Counted from the first letter of the stretch, positions 11,989 to 24,077 are shown. The stretch: DNA of 64,000 nt from Chinchilla lanigera (GCF_000276665.1 NW_004955501.1:4775655-4839654); one strand, 5' to 3'. Notes: generated by a model not told the origin, from the sequence alone. A program made the numbers and translations.

Positions 11989-14900
11989 TCATTCAGTAAA
12001 GAAACTATATCAGCAATGTGAATGTAGTAAGAACTTTCTTTGCAACAGATGATACCCTGCCTGTCCTTTAAAAGTAACCTCAGCATGATTCCAGCTGGTA
12101 ACTAGAGGGTATGTTATGATCAAGTATACCACTGGTAAGAAATGAGCCTAGTCTGACAAAAAGCCCAGGCCAGATAAACATTAACTCCCTTCTTATACTA
12201 ATAAGAGAAATGGAAGGTTGGTAATGATATCAAGTGCACCCTTGGTTTTAGGTGTAATTATTATCTGATCAATTCTGAGAAATGCTTTGAGTTCTTCACA
12301 GAATCACAAGTGTATATATGAAAGAGACCTGAAAAGACTGACTAGTCTATTTAGCTTACTGGTAACAGAACTGAAACCCATTTTAATCGGCTATGACTTG
12401 AAACTTCTCAGTGGTTATCAGGTTAAAGGGAAACAAACTCCCCTTGTTAAAATTTGCTGAATGGTAAACTTGTTTGGAAGGAGAGACTCCATCCTCTTCC
12501 TCCAAAATTGTGTACTCACATGACATATTGTCCACTCTGGCAAATTTAATTTTGAAAAGTAAAATAATTTATAAACTTTAAAAAAATAATAAAAAGTACT
12601 GTATCAATAGTCCCTCTTGTGAATCCTTAAGACTAGTGAAAAGGTAGGAACAAAAATAGATTTTCAGAAAATCCTTCAAATTACAGTTCATTACAACTAT
12701 GTCCATCTTCAATAATGGCAAGTATAGGTACTGAACTAATGCTTAGTAGCACTCCCCCAAAAAACTCAATCATTACTGCCAGGAAACATGACAGCACCTT
12801 GCTTATTGCAGGCTATTAAGAATGATGGTGTGTTCTTCAGACCCATACTGTCTAGGAGGACTTGATACAGAAACTCAGCCACATCTTTCACCTCTCGCTG
12901 GAATGAGGCACTGTCCACAACAAACACAAAAGCCCTGGAGGGAGGGAAAAAAACAGGCATGTGAACATTTCACACGGAATCATTACCTTGAAAAACTACC
13001 CTTAATCTCTTAAAGTTCAATCCTGGTGAATGATACACAACAAATACGAACCCAGGATTGTGTACACGTATTCACACCACACAACACTGCTTACAACAAA
13101 GAACTTTCAAGTGCTACTAGGAATCAATAACTGAGGCCAAAAAGACACCAATAAATGATATCTGCCCTTAAAGACACAGAAGTCATAGAAAACTGTATAA
13201 CGGCCAGTAGAGAGTAACAGGAACAAAGAGGAGGGTCATTCAAATGATACCAGGTCAAAGAAGACTTAAAGGAAGACATAACCATAGAGTTGGATTTCAG
13301 TTAGCCAAAGGCAGACTCTGGAAAATGGTATGTTTGAGTCCAAACAAGTGAAGTACACCTTGGAGAAATGAAGGCAAGCAGGTATTGGGAGATGGGGAAA
13401 GCAGGGAACCACCTCAGACAGCAACACGGTGTGACACCCTGGCCAGTTTAGTTTATGCTTTTGTCTTATGAAGACTACTGGCACCTAAATGGAAGAAAGA
13501 GAAATCACAGAAGGCAACTGAATTAGAAGAATAAAAAAAGTTAGTAATTCAGTGAGAATGTTATGCGAAGGTTACACTCAGCTAACACAATCTGGAAAAC
13601 ATGGTACAGAAAAGACAAGGACAGAGATGATAAAGTTCAATAAAGTCAACAGATGTCTAAGATTTGGAAACTCAGAATGGGAAAACAATATTATCTCTTA
13701 GAAACATCATCTGAAGAGATAACGGCGAGAATTTCCCAGAATTGAAGAAAGATGTGAATCTGGTCCAGCATAGCACACTTGAATTCCATACATCACAAAG
13801 CTGAGTCTTCACCTGGACAGAAAGTAGAACCAGAGATTACCTATGACAATTAGACTGGCAATAAATAAATAAAGGACAGTAAGATTGGCAACAGCATGCT
13901 CCTCGATAACAACAGGTTCGGGAGTCTGCCTTCCCTGTGACCACAGACAGAACTGCCACCTCAGACTTTATACCAGCTAAACTGTCATTCAAAAATGACA
14001 GCCAAATACCCCAAAGACAATTTCAATTGAAAAAAGGATAAGAAAAGTTACTACTTGTCACTCTGTCTGAAATATTTCTAAAAGATATACTGTGAAAAAT
14101 AACCTAAAAGGAAGGAGTAGAATGAAAGAATTTCAAAAAAGAACAACGAAATCATAAATATGCTGATAAATCCAAGCAAACACGTAAGAGAAAAAATTCA
14201 CAATTGTTGTGATTAAAAAGAAGCATAAAAGGTGTTGCAAGGTTCAAGAAAAGGAAACTATTATTTATTTTATACTGATGTGCAGTGTGTAAAGGAGTAG
14301 GGGAGAATCATGAAAAGGAGAGAAATAACATTTTCAGACCAGTAAAGGGATACCACAGAGATTAAGGAAACTTGATTAAGCCAGAAGGTAGAAATAAAAA
14401 GAGTCCCATACCAATATAGGAAACACCTTTTCAGTATGTATGTATTGTTATTAAAATGTCTTCGAACTCAACTTACCTTCATATTTCCAATGTTCTATTT
14501 CCCCCCAAATACTTCAGACAGTAATTAAAATCCAAACCGCAAAATATTTAGAATTGACAACAGGAAAACAAAAAAAAAACTGTAATGGGAAATTAACATC
14601 CATGGATGGCAAAATTTAGCAGTCCTACATTCGTCTCAGTTGTCTAAAGAAACAGTCACATTTTTATCTGTGGCAAATTGCTCGTCACCACCCCCTTGTG
14701 GGGAAAGAGGCAATAAAAAAATAAAAATCTAAATCTACACATGTTCATCAAAAAGTAAAGAACCAATTAGCTCATTCCATCAAATCTAAGATGCTATCAG
14801 TTAAAAACAAACTATTATTTTAGGCACTGCCAAGACAGGGAAAATACTGCCAAATTAAACTATCACATCTATCAACTGTAAGATGCATTCCCAATTCAGA

Positions 14901-17900
14901 GATGTTAAAATGTGTCCTCAAGTAACTGATATGGTATACAAATTTCCCTCCTCAATCCTCATCCAGGTTGAAGAAAGCATCTGAAACTGTAGCACAGGAA
15001 TTTTAGGAAAGAATTTTAAGAGTCAATAATACAATGGCAGATGCTAAAATATGAAAATATTATGCACTCTTTCTTGAGGTATCCATTTTAGGTAATTTAA
15101 GAAAAGACTTACATATACTGTTTAATCGCTTCCAGGATCTACTGAAGCCTTAAAATTCTTTTCTCAGATTTTAATAGTCCTACATATCATTAAACTCATT
15201 TCTAGGGTAAAAAAATTTATAATGATGATAATAAGCAACCCTTCCCACACTCTGAAAAACGTTCCTTAAGCATTATCTCACACACTCCTAGCAAAGATGG
15301 GCTTGCAACCCAGAAATGGTTGACCTCAGGTCCATGTGCACTCTTGCAGGGTAACATCATGCTGACTCCAGAATCCCCCATTACGTGTGAACTCAACACA
15401 GGACGTAGAGAGCTCAGCAAGCACATTTCGCTTCTTTCCCACTCACCTGGCTGAAGACTTAAACCGCTCTAAGAACTGAAGCCTCAAGCTTTCATGCCCA
15501 GGAAGGTCAATCAAGGTCAAACTATTGCCCTGAGGATGGCAGCAAAAATAATTAATTAGTGTTTCAGTCCAGTTCCATCTTTACAATGTAAACCTTTAGT
15601 GTCAGGTTAGAGAATCTGGTGTCTAATGAATGAATCAAATATTCACTGTAATTAATGAACTAAACATGTCGATGGAGCATTTTCTAGTAAAACACTGGCC
15701 AAAAGCTGGGGATGTATCTGCATTGGCAAAGTACTTAACGAACACGCACGAGGCTCTGCGTTTAATTTCTAGCACCAGCAGGAATAAATAATGACAATCG
15801 CTTCTCGGCCTTTTGGCTAAGATCAAGTATAGGAATAAATAATGACAAAACACTACTGGAAGCTCCAGGGTATAAGCAGTGAGCAAAGACATGGTTCTTG
15901 ACCTAACATGAATCCAATGTAAAACTGCTTATGAATTTACAACTTTATTAAATGTTCTCAGGGTACTGTGAAACTTGTCTCTGGGGAAGTCAGGGAAAAG
16001 TGGTCCCTGTGAGGCTTGGAAGATATATACCAGGATGAGTAAAAGCAAAAACATGTAAAAATGATGATAAATATTAAACAAACTGAAATAAGAACTTAAT
16101 AATTGACAGCACATGTTGTCATTGGGATTCTCAATTCTGACAACAAAGCATCCTTTCATCATTTCTACCCTTAATTTAATTTTTAAATATGTGTCTACTA
16201 GACACATTGTTTATTTGTTCCAAATCTGTCAATATTTTGTGTCAGTTGTGGCAGAGGGGTGTGTGTGTGTGTTTTCCCAATTGAACTCTACCACTGCTCT
16301 ACCACTGAGCTACATTTCCAGACCTTTTTCTTCTGAGACAGGGTCTGAGCTACCCAAGCTGGACTTGGAATCATGAGCCTGCCTCGGTCTCTCAAGTAGC
16401 TGGGATTACAGGTATACACCACCATGCCTGGCAGTGCCAATTCTTGACCATCTATGGAGGGAATCCATTATGCATCCTTTTAGGTCTGATAGCTAGGCCT
16501 TTATTCTCAACTTAATGATCAGTGCATATGTGGCTGCACTACATGAAGAGACTTACATGTGACTCTGGTCCTGTGTGAGACCCATCAGTCACTTCTCATT
16601 TCAGGTTTACCTTAGAGCCAACCATGATCATGGTTCAGCAGGAGGAAATCAGTACCGTGTACAAATTTGATATAATCACAACTGGATTATGACCTTTCAG
16701 ACACCATAGGCAGTTCTTTATAGACAAACAAAAACACCTACTAGCCTTTTTAAAAAAATACTGGTGAGAGTCTGGAGATTCCAAGTTGGGGCTTCCTACT
16801 CAATCGCAAAAGCACTGTACCCTGCAGTATTAGCAAATTAGAAGATATATAAGTAAATAAGGGTGAGAGAGTGATGAAAGAAGGAAGCAAAGTTCTGTCT
16901 ATTCATTGAAAACATAATACAAGCCACATACACAATGTTAAACTTCCTAGTAAACATATTTTTAAAAATTAAGTGAAGTGAATTTTAACAAGTTATTTAA
17001 TCCAATATATCCAAAAAATTAATAATGTAATAAAAAATTATTAATACTTTATGTCCTTCTTTTTCCTATCATTTCTTCAAAATCTGGTGGGTACTTTACA
17101 CTTACAGCACACCCCTAGTTGGACACATCTTATTTCAGGTGTTTAATAGGTACACATGACCTTGTATGTACTGTAAGATAAAGGTCTAAGGTATACCCTG
17201 GAATACCCAAGTTAAAAAATCTGCTACAGTGATTCCCAAAATTAATGATCTCCCAAATGTGAAGTTTCAAAATCTAAATCCCTGGAAATTTAAAAAAGTC
17301 TGGGCCAGAAAAATAGTACCATCATTGAAAACAAAAACTAAAACAAAAAAAGTCCCCAAGACATTTAAGTGGATGTTCCTTTATCTTTGCTTACAATATT
17401 TAACTCTGGAGACACCAGAAAGGGGAAAGCACAAGAAAAAGGGGCAGAGATCATAGTTTAATTCATGCTTTCACCTATCCTTTCACCCCTCCAATCAGCT
17501 ACCTAGCCCTCACTCATTTAATCACCAAAACTCATACAACATTTTAATGGACTTCGTGGTCGATGTCTACATTCTGGAGCTACAGAGGTACATAAAAATG
17601 TTTTTTCACAATACTTTATGGGTATTTTTGAAATGTATTAATATATACTCTACATCACCAACCAAAACACTGTAAAAGCAAATAATATAAACTATGCAAA
17701 CAAAATTAAGTATTAGTAAGTCTCTAATTAAATAAAAATTTAATTCCATGGTACAGCCACACAATGGAATACTAACTACATAGTTCATAAATCAACCAGA
17801 TAGTACTGCATTCAAATATAGGACAAAAAAAAGCCAGGCTGTAGCAGCCACACTGTTTGATGAAAAAATAGCAGGCAGAACAGTGTGTTAAAAAAGAAAA

Positions 17901-20883
17901 ACTAAAGGATATGCTATATATATATATATATCCACAGAACATCTGGAAAATTATATACAAAAAATTAAGTTTCTTTTGTTTGTTTGTTCTGGTCCTTTTG
18001 AGACAAGATCTCACTATGCTGTTTGGGCTGTCCTTGTGCTCACTCTGTAGCCCCGGCTAGTCTCAAACTTGTAATGATCCTCCTGCCTCTGCCTCCCAAA
18101 TGCTGGGATTACTGGCGTGTGCCACCACAACCAGCAATAAAAAAATGAACAGTTAATGCTTCTGAGGAAAAGACTAAATGACAGACCCAAGAAAAAAAAT
18201 TATTTTCCAAAATTTTTGTCCTATATACATATATTGCCTATTTAAAACATAAAAGAAAATAAAGAGGCTTAACGCTGATTCTGAAGAATAGCAAAGTTGA
18301 AAAAACAAAATATAAGAATAAAATGTGATGAAATGCTATTGTATATAAATTATAACAAAGGTACACATAATTAAATCTGCTGCATATATTGTCAAGAGTA
18401 AAATTTGTCATATAGAGTATGTTCACAAAGATAAAGCTACTAATAGTGCCTAAAACCTCACTAATTCATTCTAGGAATGTCCTGTCTTGACATGCCGCAG
18501 TAAGTAGGAGCGTCAGACTCCAGCCCTCCAGGAACATCTTACCCTGTTATTGTTGACTCTGTACACAGCAGAGCTGTCAGTAATAGAGGTCTGCGTGTCT
18601 CTGTAATGGCCTGTTAACAGCTGTAGACAACAAGATGGAAGCGATCAGAGTAAACATATTACAGTAAGAGCAAACCTAACTTGAGTAATAATGTTCTAAT
18701 TCTCCCAAGGATAAGGTCAAATAAATGAATGCTGCTTATAATAGGGGAAAGGATCATGTTGGGCGTTTTTAGCCTGTACAAAAATATGATTAACTACAAA
18801 TTTCATTCATCTCTCCTCAGAGAAAACAAAAACAATATTCTTTTCAAACCATGGTGAGTGGCTAAATTTACTGACCTCTGTAAACATTCTTAACCATCAA
18901 AAATGACTCAAGATTATATTTCTTTTGTGCCTAGAAAAATAGTATCTCTACTCCAAAGGAAGATTAAAAACCAGAAAACCTCTTTTCTCCACAGTAAAAT
19001 ACATACTCAAAAGTGAACACTCAAAAATACTAAAATGCTCAGTACTGAATACATTAAAAATAAATATTAATGAAAAGGAGCCTAAAATGTTAACAACAAC
19101 AAAAAAAGTTATCTATTTAAAAAAAGTCTGACAAAATTGAACTGTTAACTTGTTGGAACCATGCTGGGAGTATTACAGCACAATCAGCAACAGCTGACTC
19201 AGGCTTTCATTTATTGTTTTTTCAGTTGTTTAAATTTTTACAAGTGATGAAGAAAGGTTAGTAATGTAGGTTAAACTTAAAAGATTATTGTGCCTACGGC
19301 GCAAGAAACTAAAAAGTATCCTAGTATTATCTGATTCAGCAAAGACGTTGCTAAATGGGTAAAGTTTGACATCCATCTTCATTTGTTATTTTCATCCTTC
19401 TTGTGAACACAAACAAAAATATCGACCAACACTCATGTCACTTATCAGACTTAATGACAATAAATTTACTGGAAAAGAATCTTGCAAACTGGGATGCAAC
19501 TGGTTTTGCAAATAATGGTCCAACTGCAATCACAGCTTGGCTACTCTTACAAAACGCATTCTAAAAAGGCTATACAGAATTTATAACATATTTTATGATG
19601 AAGAATAATATATATTGTTTTTTAAAGTGTCATATTTTAGTGCATGTCAGATTTTGGATTAGGGATGCTAAACCGGAGGAAAAAAAAAATCTATGGAAAT
19701 ATTCCAAATCTGAAAGACTGCAAAATCTTAAAATATTTCCAAACAAAAAATCCTGTTAAATTCTCAGAAGGGTTTCTTACCCCCAAATTATAAACTGTAT
19801 GTATGTCTCTGGCTTCTGTGTCTCCAACTGTTCTGCCACCCTTAGCCACAAAACACATAAAACCTTTGTGATAAAGACTAAATGCAGGGCAAAAAGAAAT
19901 AATTTTGGCTCACAGATTTTCCAGGATTCTTTTTGTCCTCACAGGTTAAGTCAAGAATTAACTCCCAAATTTGTCCGCATAAATTTCTTTTACCAAATGA
20001 GATATCTGATCACACGAATACTGGGATGCCATTATTTTTTCGGTTAAAAGAGATGTACCGTAAATCACAGCACTTACCCTGACGAACAGCAGCGTTTTCC
20101 CGGAGTCACAAAGCCCCACAAGAAGAACGGCTCTTTGACTGCTCTTTCTGCTCCAGATGAACTTCCACAACACTGTAAAGAAAAAAAGACGGCAAAATTA
20201 TGCGCTGATAATCAATGGTACTAACAGCCACCTAAGGACAAAACACCGCATCCGATTTACTTTTTGATTACCACCATTATAACCGTTACTGTTGTAGCTA
20301 GGAACCCTCCGGAGTGCCGGCCACTATCAATTCTCAACTTCCCCTACCCTTTTCTGTACCCCATACCCAGAATGTGGATACCCTGAGTTGTGTGTGCCCC
20401 CAGAGCCCACCTCGCAAACACAGGAAGCTCAAAGTGGGTGCAGAGACCGTGCGAGTCTCGGCAGTAAGAGGAGTGGAAGGGGAGGAACCGCGCGCTCAGG
20501 CACGGCGGGCACCAAGAAGGGTAACCGCATCCCTGTGACCCGAGGGTCGCCCGCAATGCCCGCTTGCACGCAGCGCTGCCACCGCCGCTTCACCAAGAGC
20601 GCGGGGGGCACAGGAGGTGAACCTCACAATCCAGATGTCGCCCAGGTGTTCATCCGGGGCCTTTCCAAGCGCGCCGAAGCCCGGAACCTGCCCGCCCCGC
20701 AGCCGCATAACCACCGACCGCTTCTTTACCCAGCGTCAGCAGCACGGCGGCGACCGCCAGCACTACTGACAACAGCGTCGGGTCCCTCTGCTGCAGCTCT
20801 TGTCTCAAGGAGTCCAGGTAGGGCTGGAAGGTGCCCCCTGCAGCGCCGCCATCCCCTACACGCCGGGAGTCGACAGTAGCCAT
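9697..20883 (-). CDS. SRPRB: Signal recognition particle receptor subunit beta (whole coding span, 7 exons)
   Basis: SRPRB is an ER-membrane GTPase that tethers SRP receptor alpha and supports co-translational targeting (family knowledge). I joined seven minus-strand exons (20730-20883, 20078-20172, 18543-18620, 15447-15529, 12798-12934, 11593-11647, 9697-9910). They give 816 nt in one frame, a 271-aa protein, which is the length I recall for human. A hydrophobic N-terminal anchor spans about residues 37-58. The P-loop GLCDSGKT is at 71-78, the G3 motif DLPGHE at 117-122, G4 NKQD at 180-183, and the G5-like SAKGG at 247-251. All junctions are GT-AG. The ATG sits in a CpG-rich region. No frameshift or lost motif is seen. 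It is convergent with RAB6B and co-oriented with TF. Confidence 0.97.
11593..11647 (-). CDS. SRPRB: SRPRB exon 6
   Basis: A 55-nt exon encoding the IAMAKSAKLIQQQLEKEL segment, with acceptor TATAG and donor GTAAGT. It completes the NKQD aspartate codon at its 5' edge. It has no long open frame of its own and was found by splice-phase matching. Confidence 0.95.
11740..11820 (+). mobile_element. ID-like SINE (SRPRB intron 5)
   Basis: It carries 'TTTAGCTCAGCGGCATAGC' and 'GAGTTTGATTCCTGG' promoter boxes, then an A-rich tail. Plus orientation, antisense to SRPRB. Confidence 0.75.
12798..12934 (-). CDS. SRPRB: SRPRB exon 5
   Basis: It encodes AFVFVVDSASFQREVKDVAE onward to FLIACNKQ, the core of the GTPase fold including most of the NKQD motif. 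Donor GTGCTG is followed by a non-consensus intron start but keeps GT. Confidence 0.96.
13670..14330 (+). mobile_element. Degenerate L1/HAL1-type remnant (SRPRB intron 4)
   Basis: A-rich sequence includes 'CAGCTAAACTGTCATTCAAAA' and downstream 'AAATATTTCTAAAAGATATA' stretches, matching the order seen in old mammalian L1/HAL1 elements. It is highly eroded and its edges are uncertain. Confidence 0.4.
15447..15529 (-). CDS. SRPRB: SRPRB exon 4
   Basis: It encodes GNSLTLIDLPGHESLRLQFL then ERFKSSA. It carries the G3 switch motif DLPGHE. Acceptor CCTCAG, donor GTGAGT. Confidence 0.96.
15703..15779 (+). mobile_element. ID-like SINE, diverged (SRPRB intron 3)
   Basis: 'GCTGGGGATGTATCTGCATT' and 'GCGTTTAATTTCTAGCACC' are recognisable ID boxes with several substitutions. 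It lies directly next to the U2 insertion. Confidence 0.6.
15797..15830 (+). pseudogene. 3'-truncated U2 snRNA retropseudogene with 17-bp target duplication
   Basis: The first about 32 nt of U2 snRNA are present (ATCGCTTCTCGGCCTTTTGG then CTAAGATCAAGT), followed by AT and an immediate end. Perfect 17-bp direct repeats (AGGAATAAATAATGACA) flank it at 15780-15796 and 15831-15847. There is no poly(A) tail. This has the structure of the 3'-truncated snRNA pseudogenes attributed to L1-mediated insertion. It lacks the rest of U2 and cannot be functional. It sits within SRPRB intron 3 on the opposite strand. Confidence 0.9.
16257..16436 (-). mobile_element. Composite ID+B1 (B4-type) SINE
   Basis: A (GT)n and ID-derived part (ACCACTGAGCTACATTTCCAG) is fused to an antisense B1 part ending GGGATTACAGGTATACACC. 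This order marks a B4-type fusion SINE on the minus strand. Confidence 0.7.
16940..17170. mobile_element. hAT-Charlie remnant (SRPRB intron 3)
   Basis: The segments 'CCAATATATCCAAAAAATTA', 'ACTTTACACTTACAGCACAC' and a final GGTACACATGACC match an old non-autonomous hAT family with long AT-rich middle. It is eroded. Confidence 0.55.
17990..18136 (-). mobile_element. B1-like SINE, antisense (SRPRB intron 3)
   Basis: 'GATCCTCCTGCCTCTGCCTC' and 'GCTGGGATTACTGGCGTGTG' are diagnostic B1 segments on the minus strand. The duplicated 'GTAGCCCCGGCTAGTCTC' part is retained. Confidence 0.85.
18543..18620 (-). CDS. SRPRB: SRPRB exon 3
   Basis: A 78-nt exon encoding LLTGHYRDTQTSITDSSAVY then RVNNNR, residues 84-109. 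It follows the P-loop and covers the switch I region (TSIT). Acceptor CTACAG, donor GTAAGA. Confidence 0.95.
20078..20172 (-). CDS. SRPRB: SRPRB exon 2 (P-loop)
   Basis: It encodes VLWKFIWSRKSSQRAVLLVG then LCDSGKTLLFVR, covering the end of the membrane anchor and the P-loop. Acceptor TTTACAG, donor GTAAGT. Confidence 0.97.
20730..20883 (-). CDS. SRPRB: SRPRB exon 1 (start codon)
   Basis: ATG at 20881-20883. It encodes MATVDSRRVGDGGAAGGTFQ onward to LLSVVLAVAAVLLTL plus one base. The start matches the known N-terminus, and the leucine/valine-rich part begins the single membrane anchor. Donor is G|GTAAAG. Confidence 0.97.
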
Positions 20884-20954
20884 GGGTGAAGTGCGTGGTC
20901 TTCGGTGGCGGAAAAAGCCACGTGGCCCTAGGTTCCGCGCAGGCGCGGGAAGCG

Positions 20955-20976
20955 GAGCATCATGGGAGTGGTAGTC
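20955..20976. promoter_or_regulatory. ZNF143/THAP11-like motif, copy 1
   Basis: CATCATGGGAGTGGTAGTCC, read in reverse, approximates the ACTACAATTCCCA-type motif of housekeeping promoters, with some mismatches. It lies about 80 bp upstream of the SRPRB start codon. Confidence 0.5.
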
Positions 20977-21020
20977 CCTAAACTGCGTTCCCGCCTTGGA
21001 GCTGCGAGCTTGCCAAGTAC

Positions 21021-21040
21021 CTGATGGGAGTTGTAGTTCG
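21021..21040. promoter_or_regulatory. ZNF143/THAP11-like motif, copy 2
   Basis: CTGATGGGAGTTGTAGTTCG reads AACTACAACTCCCATCAG on the minus strand, a close match to the ACTACAATTCCCA-type motif. It lies about 65 bp further upstream than copy 1, in the same orientation. Confidence 0.65.
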
Positions 21041-21149
21041 CGGGCGCATCGTGCGCCTCTAAAACCAGAAAGACAGAATTATTAGATGAGAAACACTCTC
21101 ATTCTTTGATATTTGTCGTTTGTTTGCCTCCTACAGTCTTTCTCTCTTT

Positions 21150-21315
21150 CTTTTTTGCGGTACTGGAGGTTGAACCTAGGAGCTACATGCCCAACACTTT
21201 TAATTTTTTTTTTATTTTGAGGCAAAGTTGCTCTAAATTAGCCAGCTGGGCTCGAACTTCCGGCCTCAGCCTCCCAGAGTGCTGAGGTAACCAGGCATGT
21301 GGCACGCAGCTGGGT
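21150..21315 (-). mobile_element. Composite ID+B1 SINE (B4-type), diverged
   Basis: 'TTTTTTGCGGTACTGGAGGT' begins an ID-like part. A B1 part 'GGCCTCAGCCTCCCAGAGTG' follows. Minus orientation. Confidence 0.65.
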
Positions 21316-21735
21316 TTGCCGCCTTCTTTGTGGCTGTTGAGAGAACGATGAAATGGAATAAGGAAGAGGCTCTTGCAATTTCCATCGAGGATTTCCAGTG
21401 GATCTCTACGTGAGATGAGATTGCGAGGAGCTCCCGCATCCCTACACACATTTAAACTGAATATAACAGGGCAAGGGATGTGACCGCGGGGTGTGCTGCG
21501 TGCTGTGGGAGAACCCAAGGCGTGCCGAATCCATCACAAACGCGATGAAAAGCTGCTGGAGACCAGCTGAGTTCTTCCTGAAGGACGAGTCAGCCCGGAT
21601 AGGCGGTTAAAGGGAAAAGGATGCCTCACACACGAGAAAATGAGTCTAAGGTGCAGGAAACGTGGTGATTCACTGTTCCTAAGGGTACACCTAGGGCTGA
21701 AAACTCAAAATGACTGCTTTAAAGGAAACAGCCCA

Positions 21736-21885
21736 GAGCCTGGCATGGTGGCCTATGTCTGTAAGACCAGCGTTCGGGAGACTGAGGCAGGAGCATCCCC
21801 AGAGTTCGAGGCCAGCCTGTGCTGGTGAGTTTAAGGTCAGCTTGAACTATATAGTGAGACCTTGTCTCAAAAAATAAAAGTAAAA
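21736..21885 (+). mobile_element. B1-like SINE
   Basis: 'CCTGGCATGGTGGCCTATGT' then 'GAGTTCGAGGCCAGCCTGTG' with the duplicated second half and a CTCAAAAAATAAAA tail. Confidence 0.8.
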
Positions 21886-22770
21886 AACTGCAGAGGTTAT
21901 TCTTGCCAAAAGGAGGCAGATTCTATTCAGCCATGTGTATTGTAGCACCTGGATGATCAGTTCTACCGTTTTTGAAGAGAAGCCATAAAGGGAAATTTTT
22001 ATGGGACATTTTCCATTTTTAAAATTTTGGCAGGTAACTGAAAAACATTTGAAAGCTTGTAGCCCAGTTAAAACACTTCTGCTGGGTCAGAAGTTGCCAG
22101 CCTAGAGGCTATACATTTGCCGTCTCTGTATGAAGCAGGTGTAGCTGTTTTAAAAGGTACATGTGATTTCATTTGTTGGCGTGACTTGGTAGCAGCGTGG
22201 CAGTCAGTGTGATAGAAAGACAGGAAGTTCATTACTCGCGGTTCCGCTTTTCAGCACAAGTCCACAACACAGGAATTGGACAGAGAGAGGAAGTAAGTGA
22301 GACTCCCCCGTGCTAGTGTGGCAGAGTAGGCTGAGATGTATTTCATCCGGTAGGAAGTGAAACAGATGTGAAGGAAGGTTGAGGTGTGATTTAGGCACAG
22401 ATTGGAAAACCAGAACACGGAGGAAATATAAAGAATTCTGGCTGTGAGTTTGGCCTTGGGATTTGAATGGTCAGTTAAAAATCTGTAAGAATTCATTAGA
22501 ACAGTCATGTAAGTAGCTGGAAAGATTGGCAGGAATCAAACATTTTTGCTTTTCTGAGAGGCCTAGAGTTTATTCAGAAGTAAGTTTCAGTTGAGGGTGA
22601 CAGAGGTAATTGGCAAATCTAGGGAGAACTGTAACTTAAGAGAGAAAAGACTACAGGCAAGGAGACCAGCTGAGATCTTTTGTAGTATGTGGGGAAGATG
22701 CTCGAAGTGTAATACAGAAACAAAAGTAAGTATGGAAAGGAAGTTACACTATATAGATCCTGATAGAGGC

Positions 22771-22914
22771 AGCCAGGCATGGTGGTGCACACCTGTAATC
22801 CCAGCACTTGGGCGGCTGAGGCAGGAGGATTGTTGTGAGTTCAAGACCAGCCTGGGCTACAATGTGAGCTCAAGGCCAGCCTGAACTGCAGAGCCAGATC
22901 CTGTCTCAAAAAGA

Positions 22915-22945
<31 letters not shown>
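22771..22945 (+). mobile_element. B1-like SINE with long poly(A)
   Basis: Near-complete: 'AGCCAGGCATGGTGGTGCAC', internal duplicated segment 'GTGAGCTCAAGGCCAGCCTG', 'CCTGTCTCAAAAAGAC', then about 28 adenines. The long tail suggests a fairly young copy. Confidence 0.9.
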
Positions 22946-22948
<3 letters not shown>

Positions 22949-23104
22949 ATGGTTGTGGTAAGTTAAGTAGGAGAGCAACCACAGTTGCAGCCTACTCAAT
23001 TCCTGTGGGTAACTGGGAAGATGAGGGTGACAATAAGTGAATTAAGGACCTTAATAAGAGGGGGTTTGAAGCTATAAGCCCAATAGGAAGAAATCACCGG
23101 AATG

Positions 23105-23800
23105 AAAATGACCTTTCTTTTCTATTTTGTGTATACCAATCTGCATTCCCACCAGCAGTGTGCAGAATTCCCTTTTCTCCACGCCCTCACCAACATTTGT
23201 CATCTTTTGATTTTTTGTTAATACTATCGTCACCCTAATGGTGTGAGGCGGTATGTCACAGTGAATTAAATTTGCATTTATCTGATGACCAACAATATTG
23301 TGTGCATTTTACATACCAGTTTCTCCTCATTGAACAAATAACTATTTAGGCCATTTGGCCATTATTTTTATTTAAGCTATTTGTTTTTCTTCAATTGAGT
23401 TGTATGAGTCTTTTATAAATTTTAGCATTAATCCCTTATCTGATACATGATTTGAAAATATAGTTTCTCCATCCACAGGCTGCCATTTTGTTATTCTCAT
23501 TGTTTCTTTTGATGGGCAGAAGATCTTTTTGTTTGATGTAGAACCATTTATTTGTTTTTGCTTCTGTGACCTGAGCTTTTGGTGACATCCCCCAAAAATA
23601 TCATTGCCAAAGCCATGGCTAGGAGCTTACCATACCTTTTAATAGTTGGAAGAGCTAGCTCATCTATTGTCATTATGCTTTCCTCAAAATTTTTCTTATC
23701 TAACTTTATTTTTTGATTATTAGTATCATTTTTTCAAGTTAAAAAAATGTGTATATTGATTAATTTAGAGAGAATGGGAATGTTTACAAAATCATGTCTT
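23105..23800 (-). mobile_element. Ancient L1 remnant, antisense
   Basis: On the plus strand it shows 'CTGCATTCCCACCAGCAGTG', 'CCACGCCCTCACCAACATTT', 'TAATGGTGTGAGGCGGTATG' and 'AATCCCTTATCTGATACATG'. This is the familiar reverse strand of old mammalian L1 elements. It is eroded and has no open frame. Confidence 0.75.
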
Positions 23801-24077
23801 TCAATCCAAGGCAATGTCTTTTACATTATTTTTTACTTTCCTAATTGTGGTTTGAATGGTTTTTAGATGTAGCATTTATCATTTTACTAAATAATACATT
23901 TTATTTATTCTTAAAAATTATCTATTATTTATATGAGGGAGATTATTTTATATTTTTCCTTCCACTTTACTGAATTTTATTTTACTACATTTAATATTTT
24001 ATTGTCCTTATGGATATTTTTGATGTACAGTTACCAGAGTAATAATAATCATAATATTTCTTTAAGTATTACATTTA

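Larger units (their letters stand above)
20390..21060. promoter_or_regulatory. SRPRB: CpG-rich promoter region of SRPRB
   Basis: CpG-dense sequence spans exon 1 and the flanking DNA, in sharp contrast with the AT-rich surroundings. No TATA box is apparent upstream of the ATG at 20883, which suits a housekeeping promoter. Antisense reading frames here reflect GC content. Confidence 0.75.

Noticed and set aside
20388..20879. 163-aa plus-strand open frame over SRPRB exon 1
   Set aside because: It is the antisense shadow of the CpG-rich SRPRB exon 1 and intron 1.
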